Positions 53,669-62,840 of a DNA stretch of 64,000 bases are shown here, in pieces. The notes under the pieces are model-generated. The model did no database searches. It worked only from the letters and a program-made list of their open reading frames with translations, and was not told where the DNA came from. Both the position numbers and the translations under genes were made by a program. This stretch comes from JAJZKE01 sp963762395 (GTDB taxonomy: Bacteria; Patescibacteriota; Saccharimonadia; Saccharimonadales; UBA4665): the NCBI GenBank assembly GCA_963762395.1, contig CAVXKL010000004.1, forward strand, positions 1 to 64,000, read 5' to 3'. Within the stretch, counting starts at the first letter, position 1. Each line of letters starts with the position of its first letter.

Positions 53669-54080
53669 GAGTTATTATAAGCTTATTTCTCTCAATAAGG
53701 TACGCTTTATGGTGGTTGGTGGTTCTGGGTTTGTAACAAATTACCTTGCCCTTACCATTTTTTATAAACTAATAAATCTACCTATTTTACCGGCTCAGAT
53801 TATCAGTGCCGAACTAGCTGTACTTGTCACTTTTATGGGGAATAATTATTGGACATTCACTGACCATCACCATATTGCGATCCATAAGAAGTTAATTAAA
53901 TATCACTTGAGTGCCCTTGGAGGGATAATACTTAACAGTGCCTTAGTAGTTTTGCTTGTCCGTTATGCCCATTTGTATTATGGGTTAGCTTTAGTTATCG
54001 GCTCGATTGTTGCTCTAATTTGGAATTACAACCTTTACAATAGATTTGTGTTCAAAAAGCATAAAATTCCGAATCCATAG
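53637..54080 (+). CDS. GtrA-family membrane protein
   Basis: 147 residues with four membrane helices (MVVGGSGFVTNYLALTIFY, ISAELAVLVTFMGNNYWTF and two more), the GtrA/DPMS pattern including NYWTFTD and WNYNLYNRFVF. GtrA proteins are thought to flip polyprenyl-linked sugars across the membrane. It pairs divergently with the DPM1-like gene that would make such a lipid. Confidence 0.85.
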   Translation: MSKILHPTLIKSYYKLISLNKVRFMVVGGSGFVTNYLALTIFYKLINLPILPAQIISAELAVLVTFMGNNYWTFTDHHHIAIHKKLIKYHLSALGGIILNSALVVLLVRYAHLYYGLALVIGSIVALIWNYNLYNRFVFKKHKIPNP

Positions 54081-54359
54081 AGAACAGTTAATCATTGCAG
54101 TACCTACAAAGATGAAGTAGCAGCTATCCCGATGTTCAGGGAGTACCAACATTTTAGAAGCAACCAGGTATAAAATAACTGGAAATATTTCCCCTACTTT
54201 TTTGTAGTATTTATTAACATAGTTTTTAGGAGAACTTATTGGTATTATATTTAAGAATAAGCTTTGATCACATCTTTATTTAAATGAAGTTGTATATTAA
54301 TTGGTTAAGTTTTATTGGTATACTGATTTATCTGCAGTCGTATAAATTGAGGTACTCGT

Positions 54360-55094
54360 TTGAAATTATCTGAATACAACAGAATGGCTCAGCATGAAAA
54401 TACGTATTGGTGGCATATAGGTCGCAAGCGGATTATCGGGACCTATGTAAATCGAGTTAAAAAAGACAAGCCTGAATTCACCATATTAAATATTGGTTGT
54501 GGTACTGGTGGTACCATCGAAATGCTAGAAAGCTTTGGTTCTACGGACAATGTTGACAAATCCGATGAAGCTATTAGATATATGAAGAAACTTGGGTATA
54601 AAAAAGTCTATAAAATTAACGACATAAAACTGCCCTTTAAAGACAAAAGCTATGATATGGTCGGGGCTTTTGATGTTCTTGAGCACATAGAAAAGCATGT
54701 CTATGCTCTAAAAGAGTGGAAACGAGTTATTAAAGATGACGGAGCTGTTGTCATAACTGTTCCGGCCTATCAATGGCTATGGAGTAACCATGATGTTTCT
54801 CTCCACCACTTTCGTCGCTATACGTCTAAAAGACTGATTGCGGCAGCTAAAGAAGCTGGCTTACGACCAGAAAAAGTATCATACGCAATTGTTTTTTCAC
54901 TACCACTAATAGCGTCCTTTCGCTTAATCCCTAAAGTACTAGGCCGTAACACCGATTCAGAGAGTTCGTACGTAGATCTGCCAGACTGGCTAAATTCTAT
55001 GTTCACTGAGCTTCTTTACGCAGAAGCTAGACTACATAAATCAATTTCATTTCCAGCTGGGACATCTGTAATAGGGGTTTTCAGGAAAGACTAG
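54360..55094 (+). CDS. SAM-dependent methyltransferase (class I)
   Basis: 244 residues starting at TTG 54,360, supported by GAGG 7 bases upstream. SAM motif ILNIGCGTGGTIEMLESFG at about 40-58, then DNVDKSDEAIRYMKK and FDVLEHIEKHVYAL. The N-terminus (NTYWWHIGRKRIIGTYV) resembles sugar or quinone-type methyltransferases. A role in modifying the glycan or its lipid carrier is inference from context. Preceded by a 279-base spacer (54,081-54,359) in which I see no other gene. Confidence 0.83.
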   Translation: MKLSEYNRMAQHENTYWWHIGRKRIIGTYVNRVKKDKPEFTILNIGCGTGGTIEMLESFGSTDNVDKSDEAIRYMKKLGYKKVYKINDIKLPFKDKSYDMVGAFDVLEHIEKHVYALKEWKRVIKDDGAVVITVPAYQWLWSNHDVSLHHFRRYTSKRLIAAAKEAGLRPEKVSYAIVFSLPLIASFRLIPKVLGRNTDSESSYVDLPDWLNSMFTELLYAEARLHKSISFPAGTSVIGVFRKD

Positions 55095-55251
55095 ACTGCG
55101 ATTGTCTACTAAAAGACTGATATACATTTCGTTTTGAATTAGTACTGTTATATTACTATGCTAGAAATATCTTAAACTAAAAAAAAACTATCAAGCTTAT
55201 GATATTATGATCCCTAATGTTTAAGTGCAAAAAAGGTGAAAGGCTATCGAC

Positions 55252-56481
55252 TTGGCTATGCCATACGCTAGGACATTAAAGACTTTTTTGGGGCTATCAT
55301 CTATAGCAATAGTCTGGCGTGGTTGTTTAGAGCTGGTTAACCAGACATTGCCAAATTTGATTAAGTCTTCCGGGGGTGTGAATACTACACCGATTATTGT
55401 TGGCCATACATTTGGTTTGGCGAGGTGGGCCAACTGGGATGGTAGTTGGTATTACAGCATCGCTACGCAAGGTTATCACTATCACGTAACAGCAATACCT
55501 GTTTTCCAATCAGTAGTCTTTTTCCCTGCTTTTCCGATGTTGGCTCGTATCGGACAGTTTATAACCCGTATACCATACATTTATATCGGGCTTCTTATCA
55601 ACTTGCTAATTTGTATGGGTATATCTTTTATAGCCTACAAGCTGTGGTTTGCGATAAAAACAGGCAACTCGGTAAAAAAAGCGTCACTGACTATTCAAAA
55701 TGCCGGCTTGCTACCAGTCGTCCTCATTTTTTCGCTGCCTACTGCCTTTTTCCTAGCAGCTTACTACTCAGAAGCAATCCTAATTTTTTGCATTTTAGTA
55801 TCTTTTTATTTTTGCTTTAAAGGGAAGTATTGGCTGGCCGCATTTTTTATAGGCTTAGCCACGGGGACTAACCCGATTGCCTTAGCAGCACTGCCAGCAT
55901 TGTTATACATATTTGTCGATCAAGAACGCCAAAGGCTAGTCAGCATCAAAACTATTATCCAGAAAAATATAGTACGTTCGATAGGACTACTTATTGTCAG
56001 TTTGTGGGGGATTATAACTTATACCATATATCTATTTTATAAAGTCAAGGCTCCTTTATCTTGGTATACAGACGAGAAGGCTTGGAGTAGGGGTACCCAT
56101 AACTACATTGGTAGTATTTGGGACACCAATTATAGTAATTTGTTTAACCCTAAGTATTTTAATGGGCATATTAATTATTTATTCTCATTGACCAACATGG
56201 CAGTCCCGGTCTTCGCAGTCCTTATATTAGTCTTTGCCTTATACAAGAGAGTGTGGTGGATGTGTGTATACATAATTGCCTTTCTTGCTTTAACTGTCGG
56301 TTCTGGTTCGCTAGGATCTATCAATAGATTCTCCCTAGTATTGGCTCCTTGCATCGTATACATTTGCGCAAAGGTCAGCCCTAAATTTCAAAGACTTTTT
56401 TGGGCAATGGCAGGGGTATTTTTAATAATTCAGGTAATACTGGCTAGCGTATTTCTTCAGGGTAGCTACTTTGTCGGCTGA
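55252..56481 (+). CDS. PIG-V-like GT-C mannosyltransferase
   Basis: 409 residues, at least eight membrane helices. The motif ARWANWDGSWYYSIATQGYHY near 62-82, then FFPAFPML, matches the W-D-G-x-x-Y and G-Y signature of PIG-V/GT76-type mannosyltransferases. These use polyprenyl-phosphate mannose on the outer side of the membrane. The start is TTG 55,252, 9 bases after an AAGGTGAAAGG stretch; ATG 55,258 is two codons later. Confidence 0.78.
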   Translation: MAMPYARTLKTFLGLSSIAIVWRGCLELVNQTLPNLIKSSGGVNTTPIIVGHTFGLARWANWDGSWYYSIATQGYHYHVTAIPVFQSVVFFPAFPMLARIGQFITRIPYIYIGLLINLLICMGISFIAYKLWFAIKTGNSVKKASLTIQNAGLLPVVLIFSLPTAFFLAAYYSEAILIFCILVSFYFCFKGKYWLAAFFIGLATGTNPIALAALPALLYIFVDQERQRLVSIKTIIQKNIVRSIGLLIVSLWGIITYTIYLFYKVKAPLSWYTDEKAWSRGTHNYIGSIWDTNYSNLFNPKYFNGHINYLFSLTNMAVPVFAVLILVFALYKRVWWMCVYIIAFLALTVGSGSLGSINRFSLVLAPCIVYICAKVSPKFQRLFWAMAGVFLIIQVILASVFLQGSYFVG

Positions 56482-56491
56482 CAAGCTTTAA

Positions 56492-57208
56492 CTAAGCTTT
56501 TGGATTGTCCATAAAACGAATCTTCAATACCAGTATAAAATTATCTAAAAGTGTACTTTTAGGTATTTGTACGACATTTTCAGCGTTTTTAACAGCCCGA
56601 AACTTTAATTCAATCAAAAAGCCATAGCCTCCGGATTTAATCGAATCGATGTTTATTTTTTTCATAAGGTCGGTAGAGTACAGATTATACCCGCCAGTAT
56701 AGTCAGCAATTGTTGATCCCAGGAACAGCCGAGTATATAGATTGCCCCCTCGACTTAAAAGCTTCCGGCTCCAGGCCCAATCAGGAGTAGCCCCACCATG
56801 AATATAACGAGAACCGACCACAAAGTCTGCTTTTGAAATACTTTTAATAAAAAGCGGTAAGTATTTGGGGTCGTGTGAAAGATCAGCATCCATCTGCAAT
56901 ATGTGACTGAAGTTTTCTGTCAAAAGCTTATCAAATCCTTCAATGTAAGCCTTATTAAGGCCGTCTTTCTTTTTACGGTGCAAAACGTTGATATGAAATT
57001 TTTTGTTATTTTCTGATTTCGCTAAGCCATCAGCGATTTTGCCTGTCCCATCTGGAGAATTATCATCGATTATAAGTATCGTGCAGTCAATTTTTAGCTT
57101 GCTAGTTTCTGCTTTTATCTTCTTAACTAACTTACCTATATTTTTAGCTTCATTGTAGGTGGGGATTGCAATAGCAAGCCTTATATTGGAGTTAAGTTTT
57201 TGAGACAT
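56492..57208 (-). CDS. DPM1-like GT2 polyprenyl-phosphate mannosyltransferase, second copy
   Basis: 238 residues from ATG 57,208. LAIAIPTYNEAKNIGKLV, ILIIDDNSPDGTGKIADGL and MDADLSHDPKYLP are the classic polyprenol-phosphate mannose synthase motifs; VVGSRYIHGG and SGGYGFLIELKFR follow, so mannose is the likely sugar. It converges on the PIG-V-like gene (10 bases between stops). Its 5' end is 30 bases from the divergent GtrA gene. Confidence 0.88.
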   Translation of the reverse strand: MSQKLNSNIRLAIAIPTYNEAKNIGKLVKKIKAETSKLKIDCTILIIDDNSPDGTGKIADGLAKSENNKKFHINVLHRKKKDGLNKAYIEGFDKLLTENFSHILQMDADLSHDPKYLPLFIKSISKADFVVGSRYIHGGATPDWAWSRKLLSRGGNLYTRLFLGSTIADYTGGYNLYSTDLMKKINIDSIKSGGYGFLIELKFRAVKNAENVVQIPKSTLLDNFILVLKIRFMDNPKA

Positions 57209-57238
57209 TAGTAGCAATGGTAATATGTTAAGGCTACT

Positions 57239-57724
57239 ATGTCTATAAAACTGGTGATTAAAAAGCTTTGGGCCAATAAAGTATTTCGCTTCGCGACTAT
57301 TGGTGTAATTAACTCACTGACCGACCTGACGATACTTAATTTCTTAGTTTTTGCCTTTAACCTTAGGGTCCTATATGCTAACTTAATCTCGGCTTCTATC
57401 AGCATAACCTTGTCTTATTTCTGGAATCACTATCTGGTTTTTCGACACAAGGGTCAAGTCAGTTTAAAACTTTTCTTAAAGTTTTTCGTTATTACCGGTT
57501 TTGGTATATTGACTATCCAAACGCTGGTTATTTACGGTATTGAGCATTCTATCAGTATTAAACAGATAATGGCAGTCACTAATCTATCCCATCACATCAG
57601 TAAGGTCTTTTGGGTTGACGGAGCAAAGATCGTAGCCATTATAATAAGTATGGTCTGGAACTTCTTTCTCTATACTTTTGCGGTCTTTAAGGAAGACAAA
57701 GAAGAAGGTATCGTTCCCTATTAA
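57239..57724 (+). CDS. GtrA-family membrane protein, second copy
   Basis: 161 residues, four membrane helices. N-terminal FRFATIGVINSLTDLTILNFLVFAF is the GtrA pattern; ASISITLSYFWNHYLVFRHKG and the last helix SMVWNFFLYTFAVFK follow. Preceded by TTAAGG. Pairs divergently with the DPM1-like gene, repeating the layout at 52.9-54.1 kb. Probable flippase for lipid-linked mannose. Confidence 0.85.
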   Translation: MSIKLVIKKLWANKVFRFATIGVINSLTDLTILNFLVFAFNLRVLYANLISASISITLSYFWNHYLVFRHKGQVSLKLFLKFFVITGFGILTIQTLVIYGIEHSISIKQIMAVTNLSHHISKVFWVDGAKIVAIIISMVWNFFLYTFAVFKEDKEEGIVPY

Positions 57725-57765
57725 CAAGTCCAATTCTATGTCAAAAGTTGGTATTATATAACGAG

Positions 57766-58818
57766 ATGATAGTAGTAATTATTGCCGGAGGGTCGGGGAC
57801 TAGACTTTGGCCATTATCTACTCCAACTTATCCTAAGCACTTAATAAAGATCAACGGTGACTCACGGTCTTTATTGCAGCAAACATATGAACGAGCCAAG
57901 ATTGTAAGCCAAGACATATACGTTGTTACTGAAAATAGTCATGTTGATCACGTAATGCAGCAGATCCCTGAACTACCTGAAGATAATGTAATATCCGAGC
58001 CCGGTAGAAGGGGGACTGCTAATTGCATAGTTTCCGCACTTCAAAGACTTGAAGGAAAGTGTGACCCAGACGAACCGATAGCCTCCATACATGCCGATCA
58101 TTATGTTAGAGACCTAGCAGGTTTCTCCAACAGTTTTAACCTAGCAAAGTTTATATCTGCTAAATCAAAGCAGATTGTTTTACTAGGTGTAGAACCGACC
58201 TACCCATCAACAGCCTTCGGATATATTGAAAAGGGTAATCTTCTGGAAAATCATGGTCAGAGCTTTGCTTATCACGTTAAATCTTTCAAAGAAAAACCAG
58301 ATTTTGAAACAGCCAGAACTTATACAAAAACAGGCAATTATCTGTGGAATTGCGGTTATTTTGTTGGTTCACTTAATACTTTCAAAAAAGCTATGCAAAC
58401 ATGTGCGCCTGATCTATATAAAAACTATAAAAAACTAAATAGTTCTACCAAAGAGAGATATAACAGTACCTACCTTAGCTTTGAATCTCAGCCGATAGAT
58501 ACTGCTTTAATAGAAAAAGTGCCAGATCTTCTAGTCATCCCAGCTTCTTTTGACTGGATGGACATGGGTTCATTTAATGACCTGGCAACTGCAATAGGCG
58601 GTGATGAAAAGGGTAATAGTTTACTAGGTAATATTGAGATTGAAGAAGTAGAAAACAGCTTGGTCCAAAATAACGAAGACAAACCAGTGGCTGTAATTGG
58701 GCTTGATAATGTAGTTGTTATAAACACCTCCGAAGGAATACTGGTTGCCCGTAAAGACCTATCTCAAAAAGTAGGTGAAATCAGTAAGAAATTTAGTGAA
58801 AGAGCTGACAAAAATTAA
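57766..58818 (+). CDS. manC: mannose-1-phosphate guanylyltransferase
   Basis: Makes GDP-mannose from mannose-1-phosphate and GTP. About 350 residues: nucleotide loop IIAGGSGTRLWPLSTPTYPKHL near 5-26, ISEPGRRGTANCIVSAL (the pyrophosphorylase active site), HADHYV, AFGYIEKG and WNCGYFVG. No C-terminal isomerase domain, so this is the single-function type. ATG 57,766 is preferred; TTG 57,748 would add six residues. Ends with a 4-base overlap with the convergent manB. Feeds gmd and the mannosyltransferases. Confidence 0.93.
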   Translation: MIVVIIAGGSGTRLWPLSTPTYPKHLIKINGDSRSLLQQTYERAKIVSQDIYVVTENSHVDHVMQQIPELPEDNVISEPGRRGTANCIVSALQRLEGKCDPDEPIASIHADHYVRDLAGFSNSFNLAKFISAKSKQIVLLGVEPTYPSTAFGYIEKGNLLENHGQSFAYHVKSFKEKPDFETARTYTKTGNYLWNCGYFVGSLNTFKKAMQTCAPDLYKNYKKLNSSTKERYNSTYLSFESQPIDTALIEKVPDLLVIPASFDWMDMGSFNDLATAIGGDEKGNSLLGNIEIEEVENSLVQNNEDKPVAVIGLDNVVVINTSEGILVARKDLSQKVGEISKKFSERADKN

Positions 58819-60248
58819 CCCTTAGTCAACGCTTCAATATTGGCACTGATTTCTGACTCCCAATCAATTTGCTTAAAAGTATGGAGCAGGTTATTGATAT
58901 CGATGCGAAGCTTATCATAACTTCTCTGATCTTTTGCCTCCATTTTAATAGTTAGATAAGGTCCGTTTTGAGAATATCTAATCACAAACATGCCATCCTC
59001 AAGATCTAGTCGGATACCGTCACCAGCTCGTTCATCATCAATAATCTCAGCATCTGGATAGTTTTTCTTTAGAATCTTAGCTATCTTAGCAATAACGTCC
59101 TTTTTGTCATCATCTGAACAAAATACTTTAATCTCAGGGCTAGAAACATACTGGGGTAGTTCAACAATAAGTTCAGACAGCTTCTTATTAGATCTTTCGA
59201 TAGCCTGTAATAGCCTAAGGCTGGAATAAAGACCATCATCATGGTTATAAAAGTCAGCCGAGAAAAAGAAATGCCCAGATAACTCACCAATAAATGCTGC
59301 TTTTACTTCCTGATTCTTTTTCTTTAAGAAAGAATGTCCCACCCGCCACATATAAGGCTGCCCGCCATATTTAGTAATAGTCTGAGGGACGGCTCGGGAA
59401 CATAGAATGTTATACATAATCTTAGCCCCCGGATGATCACGGAGTACATCCATTGCAAATATAGCAACCAGCATATCGTTCCAAATAATATTGCCTTTGT
59501 CATCAACTATGCCGATACGGTCTCCATCAGCATCGTAGGTAAAGCCAATATCTGCCTTGCTTTCAAGAACCTCTTTTTGCAGGCGCTCAACAATCCGTGT
59601 TTCAGTCGGATCGGCAACACCAAGAGGGAAGGTAGGATCAACCTTAGTGTTATATTCAATAACCTCGCAGCCAGCTGCTTTAAACAGTTCTGGTGCAATG
59701 CTGCCAGCGGTAGTGCAGCCCGGATCAATGACAACCTTGAAATGTTTATGAATAGGTAAGCGAGTTAGTATGTCTTTTATATAGGCTGGTCTGATATCTT
59801 TTTCATTGAAACTACCTTGTTTTTCAGCCTGATCATAGTCTTCATTTTCAACCAGACGTCTAAGCTCTATCATGCCATCTGTTACTAATGTTTCGGAATA
59901 ATCATTGGCAAATTTAAAGCCATTATACTGGGGTGGATTATGCGAGGCGCTAACATATACACCTGCTGGAGATTTTAAATGATACTGGGCCCAATAAAAG
60001 GTTCCTACAAGCTGCATGCCGATGTCTATAACATCTATACCGGCCCACCTTAGACCCTCAATAAGATTCTTAGCGTATATTAGCCCTGTTTCCCGGCAAT
60101 CCCTACCAACAATAGCTTTGCTTTGACCATGTCGTTTTAGATAAGTTCCATAAGCCTTCCCAAGATGTAAAGCCAACTTTGGACTCAAGTCCTCACCAAC
60201 CAATCCACGTAGATCATAACCTCTAAAAATATTGCCATTGACTTTCAC
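58815..60248 (-). CDS. manB: phosphomannomutase/phosphoglucomutase
   Basis: 477 residues of the alpha-D-phosphohexomutase family. Catalytic Ser loop YVSASHNPPQYNG near 100-112, metal loop TYDADGDRIG, sugar-binding GELSGHFFF and phosphate-binding RYSQNGPYLT are all intact. Converts mannose-6-P to mannose-1-P for ManC. GTG start overlapping the upstream GT4 stop by 1 base. Confidence 0.93.
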   Translation of the reverse strand: MKVNGNIFRGYDLRGLVGEDLSPKLALHLGKAYGTYLKRHGQSKAIVGRDCRETGLIYAKNLIEGLRWAGIDVIDIGMQLVGTFYWAQYHLKSPAGVYVSASHNPPQYNGFKFANDYSETLVTDGMIELRRLVENEDYDQAEKQGSFNEKDIRPAYIKDILTRLPIHKHFKVVIDPGCTTAGSIAPELFKAAGCEVIEYNTKVDPTFPLGVADPTETRIVERLQKEVLESKADIGFTYDADGDRIGIVDDKGNIIWNDMLVAIFAMDVLRDHPGAKIMYNILCSRAVPQTITKYGGQPYMWRVGHSFLKKKNQEVKAAFIGELSGHFFFSADFYNHDDGLYSSLRLLQAIERSNKKLSELIVELPQYVSSPEIKVFCSDDDKKDVIAKIAKILKKNYPDAEIIDDERAGDGIRLDLEDGMFVIRYSQNGPYLTIKMEAKDQRSYDKLRIDINNLLHTFKQIDWESEISANIEALTKG

Positions 60249-61345
60249 TATCTAACGTTCACTTTCTTTATATATTGCTCAACTTCTTTTTTAAACCGGT
60301 CAGGCGAGAACTTATTAACGGACTTAGATATATATTGGTAATCAAACTTCTTATTAAGTGCGGACTCAATTGTCTTAGTTAAGTTCGAAACTGTTTGTCT
60401 TTCAAAAAAGACGCCATTCTTTCCGTCTTCAATGTAGTCCATAGCGCCACCTCTTTTGAAAGCGATAACCGGTGTGCCGGCGGCTAGGGCTTCAACCGCC
60501 ACAATGCCAAAATCATCGGCGTTAGGGAAAATAAAAGCTAGGGATGATTGAAAGTGTTCAACAATACTAAGATCATTAACACCTGTTAAAAAGGTTATAG
60601 TTCGTCTAGCCATCTTTTCTAGTCGTCTATGGTCTGGACCATTACCAATAACAATTAAAGGTACCCTTAGTTTATTACAAGCTTCAATAGCCAGATCAAA
60701 TCGTTTATATGGTGTTTGCCTACCGGCAATAACTAAGCCGTGTCTTGAAAGTGGTTTACCCTTTAGTTTAAATCTCTCGACATCTACAGGTGGGTAGATA
60801 ATTATTGAGTCGCGGTTATAGTATTTCTTAATGTTGTCTTGAGAGTAGGTAGAGAGGGTGATAAAATAATCCGGCTGTTTAGCGGCGTGCTTATCCCACT
60901 GCTTGAGGGGAGTCTCAAATATTCTTAAGCCCAGCCGTGCCAACCAGTTTAAACCTAGTGGGAAGCCAGGATTCTTGTGGTACTCTTCCTGTCTTGTCCA
61001 GTAGTAATGGGTCGGTGCATAGCAATAACAAATGTGAACAGTATTTGGTCCGGTTTTAACACCCTTAGCCTCAGCCCCCGTGCAAGATATAACAAGATCA
61101 TACTCGCTTAAATCGAGCCGGCTAAATGTATAAGCCCGAAGTAGTGGCAGGAACTTTTTTAGACTGGGAGGCAGCTTCTGTAGCCAGGTAGTTCTAACAT
61201 CTGCATCATCAAACCACGGTATATCTTTCCGGTTATATTGAGAGGTATATATCGGAGCATTTGGGAACATCTCATGAAGACCTAGAACTACTCTCTCAGA
61301 TCCGCCAATACCAAGCAGCCAATCACAAACAATGGCGACTTTCAT
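60248..61345 (-). CDS. WbaZ-like GT4 mannosyl/rhamnosyltransferase
   Basis: 365 residues from ATG 61,345 (MKVAIVCDWLLGIGGSERVV), with the GGSERV loop and IYTSQYNRKDIPWF that mark WbaZ-type mannosyltransferases. Also CYCYAPTHYYWTRQEEY, VIAGRQTPYKRFDLAIEA and NADDFGIVAVEALAAGTPVIA. The ATGA overlap with the initiating sugar transferase suggests it adds the second sugar of the repeat unit. Confidence 0.86.
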   Translation of the reverse strand: MKVAIVCDWLLGIGGSERVVLGLHEMFPNAPIYTSQYNRKDIPWFDDADVRTTWLQKLPPSLKKFLPLLRAYTFSRLDLSEYDLVISCTGAEAKGVKTGPNTVHICYCYAPTHYYWTRQEEYHKNPGFPLGLNWLARLGLRIFETPLKQWDKHAAKQPDYFITLSTYSQDNIKKYYNRDSIIIYPPVDVERFKLKGKPLSRHGLVIAGRQTPYKRFDLAIEACNKLRVPLIVIGNGPDHRRLEKMARRTITFLTGVNDLSIVEHFQSSLAFIFPNADDFGIVAVEALAAGTPVIAFKRGGAMDYIEDGKNGVFFERQTVSNLTKTIESALNKKFDYQYISKSVNKFSPDRFKKEVEQYIKKVNVR

Positions 61346-62778
61346 GCCGCTCCTTGATGAAAGAGCACAACCCAAACAGTTTTAATAAGGATAATAATAT
61401 CTCCCCAGAACGTCCAGTTCTGGACGTAGTATAGGTCTATTCGGCGTTTCTCTTCATAACTTAAATTGCGGCGGCCAGATATTTGAGCTAGTCCAGTTAA
61501 TCCGGATTTAACAGCTAAGATTAGGTTCTTTTTAGAATATTTTTCAAGTTCAAATGTATCTAGCGCTCTTGGACCGACCAAACTTATATCACCTTTAACA
61601 ATACTAAACAGCTGTGGTATTTCATCTAGGCTAGTTTTCCTAAGAAATGCTCCTAGCTTACTTACTCTTGGATCATTGTCTATACGGTCTTTAATAACAT
61701 ACTCTTTAATTATTTCAGGACGACCCATTTTGTTAAAAGCTTCCTGGGGTGACATATTGGTATATTCCGGCTTAAAAGTCCTGAATTTATAGATCTCCAC
61801 AACTTGTCCATATCGAGAATACCTATTAGCCCGAAAAAAAATCTGACCTTTTGGGCAAGTCACTTTTTCAGCCAAGATTATGAGAACTGCAAACGGCAGA
61901 CTAATTAAGACAAGAACTAGACCAACAATAAGATCTGTCAGCCTCTTAACTACCTTACCCCAGCCTATTAAAGCTGTCTGGTGTACGGCGATAATTGGCA
62001 TGGATTGCAGTAAGTCAACTTTAATATTGCCGACAAACAGTTCACTGTTTCCTGGTACAAAGCGGTAAGCGATATGGTTAGACTGAGCGTAGTTTAATAT
62101 CTCATCATTGTCTTTTGCTGCTGGATAAAGCTCAGTTTGAATGATGGTGTGAATTTGTTTGTTGTGTATCTTTGAAACTGCCTCACTAAAACTACTAAAG
62201 GTTTTAATTTCAAGTTCTTTACCTGAAATATTCTTATTGTAGCCAACAATACCAATAATCTTGTACCCAGTTACATTAGTCGGTAGTGATTCAATAATAT
62301 TTTTAGTCATCTTAGTATTGCCAACAATGAGCACGTTATTTAAACCAATGCCGTAACTGAATAACTTTCTCTGAACGGCTCTAGCTATTGTTCGGTAAAT
62401 AAAGACCGCTATCAATGAAAAGATGAAGCCGTAAACAACCACCAATCTTGCCGGGAAGATCGGCTGATTAATCATGTAGCTATAGGAAATAGCAAACATG
62501 ATGCCAATAAAGGTGCCAATACCTAGTCTGGCTAACTCGTTAAATCTTTTTTCGTAGTATCTTTCGGTATATAAGCCTAAGATAGCAAAGGTAAACAGCC
62601 AGAAAGGGGCTAAGATTAACAAAAACTTAAGATAAGTGCTTGACGATACACTGGCAGTTACTGGCACGTGGGATATGGAAACACGTAAAATATAGGCGAC
62701 ACTGAGCCCGCCAATTAAAGCAATACCATCACCAATTAACAGGCATATGTTATAGATTATTGAGGTATTATTTCGCAT
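61342..62778 (-). CDS. polyprenyl-phosphate sugar phosphotransferase (initiating enzyme)
   Basis: 478 residues. Four to five N-terminal membrane helices, a Rossmann-like CoA-binding segment (NNVLIVGNTKMTKNIIESL) in the middle and a C-terminal bacterial sugar transferase domain: VKRLTDLIVGLVLVLISLP, GQIFFRANRYSRYG, VEIYKFRTF, LRKTSLDEIPQLFSIVKG and LVGPRAL. It puts the first sugar phosphate on undecaprenyl phosphate. It opens a three-gene operon with the WbaZ-like GT and manB. Confidence 0.93.
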   Translation of the reverse strand: MRNNTSIIYNICLLIGDGIALIGGLSVAYILRVSISHVPVTASVSSSTYLKFLLILAPFWLFTFAILGLYTERYYEKRFNELARLGIGTFIGIMFAISYSYMINQPIFPARLVVVYGFIFSLIAVFIYRTIARAVQRKLFSYGIGLNNVLIVGNTKMTKNIIESLPTNVTGYKIIGIVGYNKNISGKELEIKTFSSFSEAVSKIHNKQIHTIIQTELYPAAKDNDEILNYAQSNHIAYRFVPGNSELFVGNIKVDLLQSMPIIAVHQTALIGWGKVVKRLTDLIVGLVLVLISLPFAVLIILAEKVTCPKGQIFFRANRYSRYGQVVEIYKFRTFKPEYTNMSPQEAFNKMGRPEIIKEYVIKDRIDNDPRVSKLGAFLRKTSLDEIPQLFSIVKGDISLVGPRALDTFELEKYSKKNLILAVKSGLTGLAQISGRRNLSYEEKRRIDLYYVQNWTFWGDIIILIKTVWVVLFHQGAA

Positions 62779-62840
62779 CTTTGAAGTACGCTTTAGTATA
62801 GCGCGTTAATCTTGCCCCTGTATAATAGTCAGTAACATTT

